NCBI GenBank assembly: GCA_037127315.1
Contig: JBBBDQ010001122.1
Span: forward strand, 8,080,001 to 8,144,000
Length of the DNA stretch: 64,000 nt
Direction of reading: 5' to 3'
From: Ascarosepion bandense
Lineage: Eukaryota; Mollusca; Cephalopoda; Sepiida; Sepiidae
Position 1 is the first letter of the stretch. Each line of letters begins with the position of its first letter. The notes under the pieces were generated by a model, which did not search any database, was not told the DNA's origin, and worked only from the letters and a program-made list of their open reading frames with translations. Positions 31,848-42,145 of the stretch are shown here, piece after piece. The translations under genes and the position numbers were made by a program.

Positions 31848-32035
31848 CAGTTAAGTGCCATACGTGATACACGCTTAGGTGATCATGTCTCCGAGGAGGC
31901 ATGACTGACTGAGCAGAAAATTATCCCTCAGTAGGTTGCCATTGCTTTCTGCGGTAGACTGGTTGCTGACCAAGGCTATAGAACCTAATCGTCCTTTTAT
32001 TTGACTCATAGCTAGAGGGAGAAGAGATGTATTAT
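31848..32035 (-). mobile_element. OR-like SINE tail and partial body, minus orientation
   Basis: Tail landmark at 31848-31870, gaggaggcatgactgactga near 31891, and body up to ctcatagctagagggagaag. No tRNA head, because the hairpin module adjoins it. Confidence 0.75.
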
Positions 32036-32053
32036 ATCATAAAGTAGTAATTA

Positions 32054-32102
32054 GTGGGGGATCAGTTTATTATTTCATAACAATGGAAAACCGATCCCCC
32101 AC
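32054..32102. repeat. 49-bp hairpin module, copy 1
   Basis: gtgggggatcagttt ... aaaccgatcccccac, a 15-bp stem with one G-T or mismatch position and a 19-base loop. It is embedded in a module of about 110 bp joining two SINE bodies. Same module at 34913, 38755 and 39064. Confidence 0.9.
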
Positions 32103-32144
32103 CTTATGCCAAGTAGAAGCTTTAATTGTTTCCAACTATTATAT

Positions 32145-32450
32145 TCAGTCAGTCAGTTAAGTGCCGTTCGTGATACACACTTAGGCGATCATGTCTCCAA
32201 GGAGGCATAACTGACTGGACAGAAGATTATCCCACAGTAGATTGCCATTGCTTTCTACGGTAGACTGGTTGCCAGCCAAGGCTATAGAACCCAATCTGTT
32301 TTATAATTTAACCCATAACTGGAGGGAAGGGGCGGATTAATACCTTTCCTAAGGGTATTTGCGCGTTAAGTGAATGCAAGGAATTTAACTGGAATCGAAC
32401 TCGGCTTTCCGATTTCTCGATTCGAGTCGATATCCACTGCACTCCAACGC
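32145..32450 (-). mobile_element. OR-like SINE, complete, minus orientation
   Basis: Tail at 32145-32175, body landmark near 32355-32375, head with box B-like gccgagttcga in reverse near 32395-32405 and box A-like region ending at 32450. Immediately upstream (on the minus strand) of the hairpin module and the second SINE body. Confidence 0.8.
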
Positions 32451-32455
32451 GCATT

Positions 32456-32950
32456 CAGCACCACAACGCACATCCAACGCGCATCCTTTGGAAACTCTTT
32501 GGAATCATGTTGAAATTAATGTTATAAGTTATAAAAGGATTAATTTAAATTAAGATGAAACGCAACAGACAGACATGGTCGCATTAATACATGAGAAAAT
32601 CGATAATAGTCAAGATATACTTGCTGGGCCCGTGGCAAAAGACAGTAAAATCGATGTTACCAAGGAATTGAAAGAAAGCGTTTATAAAGAACTGGTTGAT
32701 TGCATCTGAAATTGGAAGGATTGTAGAGATTAACTATATTATTTGATTGAAAAGACTTTACATTATTCGGACTATTGTCCTCATCTTGGTGGCCATTTTT
32801 ACCACGTTTCGGGTGCTAGAAATTCCGAACAGAAACATTTATTACGATCACTGGGGTATATCATTCTCATTTTTTTGTGTGAAGCCTCTTTTGGTAGTCA
32901 TGAGTTATCTTCCTCTAATCGGACTAAGTTACTTGTTCACCACTGTAATA
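32456..32950. other. No gene supported; one short open frame
   Basis: An open stretch 32575-32709 (plus, ATG to TGA, 44 codons) encodes a charged peptide (KIDNSQDILAGPVAKDSKID within it) whose composition looks more protein-like than its surroundings, but I recognise no family. The longer frames at 32743-32991 show nothing. I do not call a gene. Confidence 0.3.
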
Positions 32951-32952
32951 GT

Positions 32953-33030
32953 CTGGTATTGAACTTACAACTCTTTCGATCAAGTCACTGAAACTAACAA
33001 ACGTCTCTATCCACTGAGCCACCTCGCTGC
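32953..33030 (-). mobile_element. tRNA-like SINE head
   Basis: On the minus strand: ggcagcgaggtggctcagtg gatagag (box A-like at its centre) and taagttcaataccag (box B-like). About 78 bases, tRNA-sized. Its first bases overlap the start of the LINE-A fragment (shared cacctcgctgcc), which may be junction microhomology. Confidence 0.55.
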
Positions 33031-33944
33031 CAAGTTTGAGAAGGACCTCCAATCTGTGGTGGACTGGGGTAAGATATGGCTCGTAAATTTTAATGCTTCC
33101 AAAACGAAGCTGCTATCTATTAACCATCATAGACAATTGCTCCTACCTCCCCATTAACATGGATCAGGCTAGCCCCCCTGAAAGCAAAACACTACGCCTC
33201 CTCGGCTTAACTCTCACAACAGACCTCAAGTGGAATGACTATAGAGAATCCATAGCTAAATCCGCTTCTAAGAAAATTAGTTTTCTGCGTAGGGCCAGGA
33301 AGTTTTTCCCGTCTAAAACAATCTTGCACATATATAAATCTACCATCCGCCCGTACATTGAGTACTGCTGCCATATCTGGTTGGAAGCTCCTGCTATCCA
33401 CCTGAGTGTCCTTGATAGAATCCAACGGAGAATCTGTAATGTGATAGATCCCGACTTGGCAGCTCGGCTGCAGTCACTGTCTCACCAGGGCGACTTGACT
33501 TCTCGGTGTCTCTTCTACAAATACTTTCACGGCTTTTGCTCCGATGAACTTAGCTCACTGGTACCCACTATGTATGAATTTACTCGAGCCACAAGATTAG
33601 CAACTAGGTCCCAGCCTTTTACTATGAAACCAATAAAATTCAAACGTAAATTCTACTCCCCAGCTTCTTTTCTCGCACTTCCCACCTGTAAAATTCCTGT
33701 CCATATGCTTGCTTCCCAGACAGCTACAATCTCCAGGAATTTAAATGTAAGGTCAATAGTCATCTCCTATCTCACTAACTCGCACCCATTCTCTCAAGCT
33801 CTTTTCTCCATCCACTTCACCCCCATTACACCGGTATCCTCATCCGTCTATTACCATCCTGCTGACATCTCCTACAACTAACATCTTTTTCTTATCACTT
33901 TCCTCTATAAAACTGCCTTTCTTGGGGTGAAATGATTAAAAAAA
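33018..33944 (+). mobile_element. LINE-A 3' fragment
   Basis: RT C-terminal region to the tail. The frame 33093-33881 (262 residues) carries LRLLGLTLTTDLKWNDYRES, SFLRRARKFFPSKTILHIYK, ICNVIDPDLAARLQSLSHQG and TRATRLATRSQPFTMKPIKF. It lacks the whole catalytic RT core. The tail at 33870-33944 has a diverged satellite-like segment (ttcttatcactttcctctat) and ends ttggggtgaaatgattaaaa. Confidence 0.88.
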
Positions 33945-34151
33945 TGTTTCCATGTGCTTCCATATTGCATCATCCCTTTGCTTGGTCGGCTTAAGAAATT
34001 TTTGTACCTTCGCTTATTCCTTAAGATTATGTAGTTTCCACTGGTGTTCTCTATCTATTATTTCAATTTCATCTATTCAGAGGCTTTGATCCCCTTTCTC
34101 CTGCCATATGAAACGTCGTGCAAATGGCAACAAAGACGAGGACAATAGTTC

Positions 34152-34665
34152 TAATATTGTTGCTCGGATGTAATGAAAGCTTTAAAACTAATCCATGGTC
34201 CTGGAGCTCAGACTCTTTGGACATTGGTACGAAAGACTAACAAGCAATAGTTGTTTCCACTTAAAGCGAAACCATAAACTGAAAGAAAAATGAATGGATG
34301 TAAGTCAAATTTTGATTCGCTGGTATCGATATCAAATTTTCTGCACTATTGTAAGAACTGCAACCTTGAAACTTCTGAATATCGTTTCTGATGTCTTTGT
34401 TTATGAATGTATGAAATTTGCTTAAAATCGGAACACTCCTTGTATAACCCGACTTTTTCGATTATTCATTTTCAATATTTATTGGGGGTACCGCGATACA
34501 AAACCTAGCTAAGAAAACTCGCGGACGCTTATCGTACAATTGTGTAAATTTTCAAGAAAATCGGTTCACCCGTTTCGGAGTCTATAGTTAACGGATACAC
34601 ACACACACACACACACACAGACGCATACACACAGAGACAAAGTTCCATTTATAATTAAGTTTAGA
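34152..34665 (-). mobile_element. Helitron-like element, copy 2, internally shortened
   Basis: The 5' end on the minus strand is at 34665 (tctaaacttaattataaatg, preceded by A). A (TG)n tract follows, then ttgaagattcggttcacc-type sequence shared with copy 1. The 3' end near 34152 is decayed (cattacatccgagcaacaat then attag). 514 bp against about 700-750 for the full copies. Confidence 0.7.
34592..34620. repeat. (CA)n tract inside a Helitron-like element
   Basis: About 13 ca units, equivalent to the TG tract of copy 1. Confidence 0.9.
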
Positions 34666-34754
34666 TATCAAAAATGTATTACTAATAAGTGTGAACCGCC
34701 TGCTTTTAAGGTTAAAAAATCCAGAGTTGGGCTCACAAGCAAACATTTGGTATT

Positions 34755-34866
34755 TTATCGCAGAAAGCAATGGCAACCTACTACGGGATAATCTTCTGCC
34801 CAGTCAGTGATGTTTCTTTCGTGACATGATCACCCAAAGCGTGTATCACGTATGGCACTTAACTGA
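34755..34866 (+). mobile_element. OR-like SINE tail
   Basis: Starts at cgcagaaagcaatggcaacc and ends cacgtatggcacttaactga. Head and most of the body are missing. Confidence 0.75.
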
Positions 34867-34912
34867 CTGAACATAATAGTAGGAAACAATTAAAGCTTCT
34901 ACTGAGCATAAA

Positions 34913-34961
34913 GTGGGGGATCGGTTTTCTATTGTTATGAAGTAATAAACTGATCCCCTAC
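34913..34961. repeat. 49-bp hairpin module, copy 2
   Basis: gtgggggatcggttt ... aaactgatcccctac, with the same loop (tctattgttatgaagtaat) as the other copies, between two SINE segments. Confidence 0.9.
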
Positions 34962-34994
34962 CAATTAATACTTAATAATATAATAAATCTTTTC

Positions 34995-35165
34995 TTCGTC
35001 TAGCTATGAGTCAAATAATAGGACAGATTGGGTTCTATAGCCTTGGTCGGCAATTAGTCTACCGCAGAATGCAATGGCAACCCACTGCGGGATAATCTTC
35101 TTCTCAGTCAGTCATGTCTGTTTCGAGACATGATCGCCCAAGCGTGTATCACTTAACTGACTGAT
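34995..35165 (+). mobile_element. OR-like SINE body and tail
   Basis: Starts at the cagctatgagtcaaataata-like body motif and ends gtgtatcacttaactgactg. It follows the hairpin module directly. Confidence 0.75.
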
Positions 35166-35468
35166 ATTAATACATGTTTAACAGTAAGACTCACTTTACA
35201 TCTCTCTCACCATAGATCTATTAAGTCTCATTTAAATACACATGGAGAACTATTAAATTCTATTAGCAATAGAAATGCACAGTGCATACCGAACCCCAAA
35301 GGACATGACCAGCTGGTTAAGGTCATTAGACTGACAAGCAAATATTGAATGCGATATTTGCAGCAGGCCATCGAAATTCACCCAGTGCAAAATATGTACA
35401 ATGAATTAAGATCAGAAGCCATGAGAACCATGCCTAGTGTAGTATTCAGGCAGTTATTTATTGACTTA
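35166..35468. other. No recognisable feature
   Basis: About 300 bases without a repeat or coding match that I can identify. Confidence 0.4.
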
Positions 35469-35807
35469 TTTTTAATCATATTACCCCGAGCAAGGCGGTA
35501 ACGCCACTGATGTGCAGGGGGCTACGTAAGAGTGAGAAGATTGGAAAAGAGAAAACCGGAAACCACATCCTAAACAGGGAACGAGGTGTGAGCCTATTCT
35601 CCTGTTCAATAGACGTGGGTGCAGTGTGAACCGGGCGATAGTTTAGTCTATCTACTCCAATTGAAAAGAAAAATGTAAAAGAGTGAAAAGATTGGAAAAG
35701 AGAAAGCCGGAAACCACATCCTAAACAGGGAACAAGAGATGAGCCTCTTCACTAGACGTGGGTGGAGTGTGAAACGGGCGTTAGTTAGATCTATCTACTC
35801 CAAGGAA
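35469..35807 (-). mobile_element. SINE-like element sharing the LINE-A tail, dimeric copy
   Basis: Two tandem units on the minus strand: 35807-35672 (without tail) and 35668-35469 (with tail). Each unit runs from tctactccaattg through cccggttcacactgcaccca and caggatgtggtttccgg-type sequence. The last unit ends with the LINE-A terminus (agccccctgcacatcagtgg, ttgctcggggtaatatgatt in sense). No protein. The box B-like ggttcacactcc is the only hint of a pol III head. Confidence 0.72.
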
Positions 35808-36000
35808 AAAAAAATGCAAACATAAGGATTATTATTGTTATTATAATTGACAAATGTATAATTCGTAAACATTTCAACAATTCAGTTATACGAAATCAAG
35901 GAAATACAAATTAATTTAAAAATTAAAAAAAAAAAAAACGTGAAATTGCGTGACACTATCCACTCAATGAAGATCAGAAAACAGGAGTAGCACGCTTGGT

Positions 36001-36545
36001 GGCATTTATTATTAGTAGCAGTAGCAAAAAATAGTAGTAATAGTATTAGTCGTAGTAATATTATTATTATTAGTAGAAGTAGTAGTATTAGTATTATTAG
36101 TAGTAGAAGTAGTAGTATTAGTAGTAGTAGTAATATTATTATTAGCAGTAGTATTAGTATTAGTATTAGTAGTATTAGTATTAGTAATATTATTAGTAGT
36201 AGTAGAAGTATTAGTATTAGTAGTAGAAGTAGTAATATTATTAATAGAAGTAGTAGTATTACTATTAGTAGTAGAGTAGTAGTATTAGTATTATTAGTAG
36301 TAATATTAGTATCAGAAGTAATAATATTATTATTAGTAGTAGAAGTAGTAATATTATTATCATTAGTAGTAGTAGTAGTAGGAGTTGTAATATTATTATT
36401 AGTAGTAGAAGTATTAGTATTAGTAGTAGAAGTAGTAATATTATTAGTAGTAGATGTAGTAACATTAGTTGTATGGGTTATGTCTTGAGTAGTAGTATTA
36501 GTATTAGTAGTAGAATTAGTAGTATTAGTATTAGTAGTATCAAAT
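36001..36545. repeat. (AGT)n / (ATT)n imperfect trinucleotide array
   Basis: About 540 bases of tag, tat, aga and agt units with irregular interruptions. The poly-leucine minus-strand frame 36265-36465 is an artefact. Confidence 0.95.
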
Positions 36546-36689
36546 GTCTAAATTGTAAATATACCAACAAACGAGGCATTTTGAACAGAAAACTACTAAT
36601 TCAAAAAATTAAAAACAAATGTCTTGAATGAGGCAAAACAATACACTTACTTAACTAATTTACATTGCGTTTTGGGGTATGGATATACA

Positions 36690-36868
36690 GCTATGGATTC
36701 ATCTCTTCCTCTTCTAGCTATGGGTTAAATAGCAGGACAGACTGGGTTCTATAGCTTTGGTTGAAAACCAGTTTACCGCAGAAAGTAATGGTAATCTTTT
36801 GCAGAAAAATATTCTGCCAGTCAGTCGTGTCTCTTTCCAGACATGATCGCCTAAGCGCCTGACTAAAT
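36690..36868 (+). mobile_element. OR-like SINE body and tail
   Basis: gctatgggttaaatagcagg at 36717-36736, then tctagcttt.. variant of the internal segment and ccagacatgatcgcctaagc near the end. No head. Confidence 0.75.
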
Positions 36869-37137
36869 TGACATCAGACGCCATGATAGCCATCATTGGT
36901 GAAGCATCAGAGCATTTATTATTATTATTATTGTTACTAGTAGAACCCATTTGTCTGTATACAATTCTGTGGATCCTAAAATTGCAAGTCGCCGAATAAT
37001 TGTAGCATCATCCAAATTCACGGTACACATTATACACAGTATTGTTGAAACGTGTAATATTTGTTCGAAAATATTTAGAAATAGTAGTACCAATGATGAA
37101 TTGATGAGATCTTTAGGTAGTTCTGGTATATTATAGA
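36869..37137. other. No gene; short (ATT)n tract
   Basis: A short att run at 36917-36932. The overlapping minus and plus frames here carry no recognisable domain. Confidence 0.4.
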
Positions 37138-37519
37138 CTAGCAGTATAGCCCGGCGTTGCTCGGGTGTAATGAAAGCTTTAAAACTAATCCATGGTCCTG
37201 GAGCTCAGACTCTTTAGACCATTGCACAAAAGACTAAAAAGCAATAGTTGTTTCCAGTCAAAGCGAAACCGTAGACTGAAAGAAAAATGAATGGATGTAA
37301 GTCAAATTTTGATTTCCTGGTATCGATATCAAATAAGTTTCTTTCGTCGTAAACTGAATTTTGAAGGCTAAATAAGTACTCTGAGTATATGGTATCATGA
37401 CTAAGAACTACAATTATACATACTTAAAGCCAAACCCGAAGAAAAACTAAAATACAAGGGCTGAAAAAATACAGATATATAGGCAGATAACACAGACACA
37501 CACACACACAAACATCTTG

Positions 37520-37566
<47 letters not shown>

Positions 37567-37884
37567 CGATATTCTGCACTATTGTAAGAACTGCAACCTT
37601 GAAACTTCTGAATATCGTTTCTTATGTCTTTGACTATGAGTGTATCAAATTTGATAAAAATCGGACCACTCCTTCTCTAACCCGAATTTTTCGATTATCG
37701 ATTTTCGATATTTATCGGAGGTACCTCGACACAAAACCTAGCTAAGAACACTCGCAGACGCTTATAGTGCAACTGTGTAAATTTTCAAGAAAATCGGTTC
37801 AGCCGTTTCGGAGTCTATAGGTAACGGACACACACACAAACACACACACACACAGAGAAAGTTCCATTTATACATAAGTTTAGA
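37138..37884 (-). mobile_element. Helitron-like element, full-length copy 3
   Basis: Minus strand: 5' end at 37884 (tctaaacttatgtataaatg, preceded by A), 3' end at 37138 (cacccgagcaacgccgggct then atactgctag, followed by T). 747 bp. Carries (TG)n near the 5' end and a (TA)n tract at 37520-37563. Very similar to copy 1 outside the microsatellites. Confidence 0.8.
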
Positions 37885-37969
37885 TCGATATCAATTAAAC
37901 CGAAGTTGCAACAAATTCAAAAATTGGAATTAGCTTCAAGAATGCTGCAAAATCGACGCTGTAATTCAA

Positions 37970-38011
37970 TCGGCCCGGAACGATAAATTGGGGAGCCGAG
38001 TTCGAAATCCA
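37970..38011 (+). mobile_element. OR-like SINE head, first half of a SINE split by LINE-A
   Basis: aatcggcccggaacgataaa and gggagccgagttcgaaatcc (box B) are head sequence. The matching body starts at 38559 with ttccttgcattcaattacgc. LINE-A lies between. Confidence 0.72.
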
Positions 38012-38558
38012 GTAATGTGATAGGTACCGATTGGCGGCTGGATTACAGCCACTTCCCCACCGACGAGATGTGGCCTCCCTTTGTCTGTTCTATAAATACT
38101 TTCATGGCTTCTGCTCCAACGAACTGAAGTCACTGGTGCCTCTGCAACAGGTGTTTACTCGTGCAACCAGATTGGCAACTAGGTCCCACCCATTCACAGA
38201 TTAACAAAATGCAGACGACAATTCTACTCCTGCAGCTTCTTCTCTCGCACTTCCCGCCTGTGGAACTCGCTTCCATATTCTTCCTTTCCTGACGGCTACA
38301 ACCTCCAGGAATTTAAATGCAATGTCAATACTCATCTATTAACCACTTGACTCTAGTTCTTTCACCACCACGTATATCCTTTCCATTCTCTCCGCCTTTG
38401 CAACTGTCATCACACCTGTATTCCCATCCTTCTCTTGCTCTTTTCTAACTGGTTCGTCTTCCTCTTCACCCTCTTAATTAATCGTTTTACTCTTATGTAG
38501 CCCCCTGCACATCAGTGGCATTACCGCCTTGCTCGGGGTGATACGATTAAAAAAAAAG
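38012..38558 (+). mobile_element. LINE-A 3' fragment inserted in a SINE
   Basis: Starts taatgtgataggtaccgatt (the coding block ICNVIDPDL of other copies) and runs through the C-terminal and 3' UTR sequence to ttgctcggggtgatacgatt plus A run. It holds a single copy of the 121-bp segment (about 38310-38410) that is amplified at 29.4-30.5 kb, so it is a useful unexpanded reference. Confidence 0.85.
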
Positions 38559-38712
38559 TTCCTTGCATTCAATTACGCGCAAATACCCTCGGGAAGGGAA
38601 TTAATTCGTCTCTTGTCCTTCCAGCTATGGATTAAATAGCAGGACAGATTGTCTCTTTCGTGACATAATAGCCCAAGCGTGTATCACGTATGGCATTTAA
38701 CTCACTGATTGA
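38559..38712 (+). mobile_element. OR-like SINE body and tail, second half of the split SINE
   Basis: Continues from 38011: ttccttgcattcaattacgc, gctatggattaaatagcagg. An internal deletion joins acagattg to tctctttcgtgacataatag. Ends at cactgattgaa. Confidence 0.75.
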
Positions 38713-38754
38713 ACGTAATAGTTGGAAACAATTAAAGCTTCTGCTGGTCATAAA

Positions 38755-38803
38755 GTGGGGGATCGGTTTTCTATTGTTATGAAGTAATAAACTGATTTCC
38801 CAC
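38755..38803. repeat. 49-bp hairpin module, copy 3
   Basis: gtgggggatcggttt ... aaactgatttcccac. The second arm has tt for cc. Confidence 0.88.
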
Positions 38804-39063
38804 TAATTACTACTTAATAATATAGTACATCTCTTCTCCCTCCAGTTATGGATTAAATAATAGGACAGATTGGGTTCTATAGCCTTGGTCAGCAACCAGT
38901 CTACCGCAGAAAGTAATAGCAAGCTACTGCGTGATAATCTTCTGCCCAGTCAGTCATGTCTTTTTCGAGACATGATCGCCCTAAACGTGTATCACGGATG
39001 GCACTTAACTGACTGATTGAACATAATAGTTGGAAACATTTAAAGCTTCTACTGGGCATAAAG

Positions 39064-39112
39064 TGGGGGATAGGTTTTCTATTGTTATGAAGTCATAAAC
39101 TGATCCCCCACT
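39064..39112. repeat. 49-bp hairpin module, copy 4
   Basis: gtgggggataggttt ... aaactgatcccccac, with loop as in the other copies. Confidence 0.88.
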
Positions 39113-39310
39113 AATTACTACTTAATCATATAATACAACACCTTTCCCTCGATGAGTCAAATAACAGGACATATTGGGTTTTATAGCCTTGGTCAGCAGC
39201 CAGTTTACTGCAGAAAGTAATGACAACCTATTGCAGAAAAATCCTCTGCCCAGTCAATCATATCTATTCCGAGACATGATCGCCCAGGTGTGTACCACTG
39301 ACTAAGTGAT

Positions 39311-40059
39311 ATCCGTGATGCCACAAGTGTGACGGGTAACACCAATGTTCATTTGGAGAAGAGTGTCAATATTGTCTTCTTTGGCCACATTTAAAGATCT
39401 TCTCAATCGATTTTGCCGTTCTTGTCTGCATTAGCATTTTGATTTAAAATCTCCGCTCTTCTTTTCCTGTGACAAATTCTGTCGAGTTTCACGATGTTGT
39501 TGAGAAATTTTGTTTCATGATTTCTGCATGTCGGGCTTGGCTCAAGTTATTCCGTACTTCTCGCCGCCGACTAGCGTTTTGTTGTCGTGCAGCTTCTCGT
39601 TGTTTGTTGCTCAATGTAGCAGTAGCTTTTTATATCTTTGTCTTAACCTCGTTAAATGTTTTTGCATAAGCTATAAAACATAACTGCACAATTCCATTTG
39701 TATTGTTCACTCTAATATCACTCTTAAGAGACCATGCGCAAAAGAAAGCCGGTTCAATGGAACAATCAATTTAACGAGTCACATAACCAAACTAACGGTA
39801 TTAATCATATAATAATTCTGCTTGTTCCTTCCTCAGTTAGTTCCTTAGTTCCTCCGTCCGTTACGCTACTGAAGAAAGATAACAAACTTACTCTCTACAT
39901 GAGCTTTTCCTTCCCCTCTATCGATTTATAAACGCTATTCTCCTCAGCCTTTCTCTCACCTTTGCCAAACGGAAGGGTAGTAAAAAGTGAGAGAGTAGGA
40001 GGAGAAAGCCTATAGCATTACCGTATCAGTAGCAGCTTAAACTGGTTATTGCAGCAGTA

Positions 40060-40062
<3 letters not shown>
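39311..40062. other. No recognisable feature
   Basis: About 750 bases. Small frames at 39469-39669 and 39734-39931 lack family motifs. No repeat relationship to the rest of the window was noticed. Confidence 0.4.

Positions 40063-40102
<40 letters not shown>
40063..40102. repeat. (TG)n microsatellite
   Basis: About 20 tg units. Confidence 0.95.
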
Positions 40103-40105
<3 letters not shown>

Positions 40106-40524
40106 CTGTACAATTAAAAAAAATAGGTAGGTTTGTTGTCGTATCCCGCGACCTAATAACGAAAGTTCGGACTCTACACCCTTGGCCATTACTCAGTTGG
40201 TCTTTCCTGTTTACAATGGACACAGAAGCCATGATTTTTCAGCAGTAAAAAACATTTTCTCTTTCAAATTTTCTCACAAAATAGCGTACATTATTTTGGT
40301 TATAATCTGTGCATACGCCGCTTAATATAAGATTACAGTAAAGTAGCTTCTATGGACATTACTTCTTTAGATATTTTAATAAAATTACACTCTGTGTTAT
40401 CGTTATTTTATTATCCAGCACCTTTATGTTTGAAGACGTTACTATCATTTGTAGTATGACAAAGTGACATTTTTCCAGAAAATCATAATTATCCTTCCGT
40501 GGAAATTCCACGGGTTTCGTTAGA
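40103..40524. other. No recognisable feature
   Basis: Unassigned. The frame 40359-40559 on the minus strand is unconvincing. Confidence 0.4.
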
Positions 40525-40578
40525 CTGGAAATAGTGCAGTGTGGGTTTGTTAAAAACACCGGAACAAGGAACGTAATA
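40525..40578 (+). mobile_element. RTE reverse-transcriptase scrap
   Basis: cagtgtgggtttgttaaaaa and caccggaacaaggaacgtaa translate to CGFVKNTGTRNVIF, matching EQCGFVKDTGTSNAIF of the RTE RT. It is cut at 40580 by an (ATTT)n run, the tail of the next element. Confidence 0.75.
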
Positions 40579-40604
40579 TTTATTTATTTATTTATTTTTT
40601 TTGT

Positions 40605-40962
40605 TTTTTAATCATATCACCCCGAGCAAGGCGGTAACGCCACTGATGCGCAGGGGGCTACGTAAGGGTAAAAAGAATGGAAAAGAGAAAGCCGGAAACC
40701 ACATCCTAAACAGGAAACAAGGGATGAGCCTCTTCACCTGTTCAATAGATGTGGGTGGAGTGTGAACCGGGCGATAGTTTAGTCTATCTACTCCAATTGA
40801 AAAAAAAAATAATAAAGGAAAAGAGTGAAAAGATTGGAAAAGAGAAAACCGGAAACCGCATCCTAAACAGGAAACAAGGGATGAGCCTCTTCACCTGTTC
40901 AATAGATGTGGGTGGAGTGTGAACCGGGCGATAGTTTAGTCTATCTACTCCAATTGAAAAAA
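40605..40962 (-). mobile_element. SINE-like element sharing the LINE-A tail, second dimeric copy
   Basis: Same dimeric arrangement as 35469-35807: a tail-less unit at about 40962-40812 and a unit with the LINE-A terminus at 40802-40605. Its A-rich tail (tttatttatttatttttttt in plus orientation) lies at about 40580-40604 against the RTE scrap. Confidence 0.75.
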
Positions 40963-41079
40963 AAATGCAAAGAATGATATCAGAAAGAGCAATAAAAATA
41001 TAAAAGTGTCTATACCTATATTTTATACGTTATAAAAAAGCATTTGCAAAATCACGGAACGAAAAACTATTGTAACTGA

Positions 41080-41189
41080 AAAATTGTGTTAGAAAAGGAT
41101 TGGTCTGATTTTAATCAAATTTTATACACTCATAGACAAAGACATAAAAAGTTTCAAGGTTGCAGTTCTTACAATAGTGCAGAAAATCG

Positions 41190-41239
<50 letters not shown>

Positions 41240-41622
41240 CCAAGATGTTTGTGTGTGTCTGTTTATCTGCCTATATGTCTGTATTTTTTTAAGCCCTTTT
41301 ATTTTAATTTTTGGTTCGGGTTTGGCTCTAAGTAGTTATAATTGTAGTTCTTAGTCTCAGCCATGATGCCATTTACTCAGAGGACTTATTTAGCCTTCAA
41401 CATTCAGTTTTCGACGAAAAAACTTATTTGATATCGATAGCAGGAAATCAAAACTTGACTTAAATCCATTCATTTTTCTTTCAGTCTAGGGTTTCGTTTT
41501 AATTGGAAACAACTATTGCTTTTTAGTCTTTTGTGCCAACGTCTAAAGAGTCTGAGCTCCAGGACCATGGATTATTTTGAAAGCTTTCATTACACCCGAG
41601 CAACGTCTGGCTATACTGCTAG
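41080..41622 (+). mobile_element. Helitron-like element, copy 4, 5'-truncated
   Basis: Shares the internal sequence with copy 1 from about tggtctgattttaatcaaat onwards, and includes a (TA)n tract (41193-41237). It ends cacccgagcaacgtctggct, atactgctag at 41622, followed by T. Confidence 0.78.
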
Positions 41623-41737
41623 TACTTTATATATGTAAATAAATACAACGTACACAAGCCAGGAATCAATTTGGCACGATGTTTGTATTATGAAGAGGAT
41701 CTTTTAAAATGATCATTTTTTCTGTTCTAAGAAATTT

Positions 41738-41931
41738 TGATATCGATACCAGGAAATCAAAATTTGACTTACATCCATTCATTCTTCTTTTAGTCTACGG
41801 TTTCGCTTTAACTGGAAACAACTATTGCTTTTTAGTCTTTCGTGCCAACGTCTAAAGAGTCTGAGTTCCAGGACCATGGATTAGTTTTAAAGCTTTGATT
41901 GCACCCGAACAACGCCGGTATATATTGTTAG
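41738..41931 (+). mobile_element. Helitron-like element, copy 5, 3' end only
   Basis: Starts at gatatcgataccaggaaatc and ends cacccgaacaacgccggtat, atattgttag at 41931, followed by T. CTAG has become TTAG. Confidence 0.7.
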
Positions 41932-41944
41932 TTTGCAATATAAT

Positions 41945-42145
41945 CGACCCAAATTTAGCAGCTTTCACTGGTATCCCGACCACCTGAATTTGCCCGTGCT
42001 CGTAGACTAGCATCTTGGTCCCACCCTTTTACTTTAAAACAGTCAAATTTCTTCTGCTCCCTCAGTTACTTTTCTCGCAGTTCCCGTTTGTGAAGCTCAA
42101 ATCTGATACAATGTCTTGGAGGTAAAATGCAAAAAAAAAAAAAAA
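41945..42145 (+). mobile_element. LINE-A C-terminal scrap, decayed
   Basis: ttgcccgtgctcgtagacta to ttggtcccacccttttactt matches the TRATRLATRSHPFT coding block, then cttttctcgcagttcccg. Ends in an A-rich stretch at 42128-42160. Confidence 0.6.

Larger units (their letters stand above)
38712..39310 (+). repeat. Tandem SINE-body plus hairpin-module array
   Basis: Repeating unit of about 306 bp: hairpin module (about 115 bp) followed by an OR-like SINE body and tail (about 190 bp). Module starts near 38712 and 39018; bodies at about 38830-39018 and 39133-39310. The same order (body-tail, module, body-tail) occurs at 34755-35165 and, inverted, at 31848-32450. Confidence 0.78.

Noticed and set aside
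32953..33030. Functional tRNA gene
   Set aside because: Box A and box B look-alikes are present but I could not form a proper cloverleaf, and it is fused to retrotransposon sequence.
36265..36465. Poly-leucine frame resembling a membrane segment
   Set aside because: Translation of an (AGT)n-type array on the opposite strand.
39469..39931. Two small frames as host genes
   Set aside because: No motif, no codon signature and no context. Chance open frames are expected at this length.
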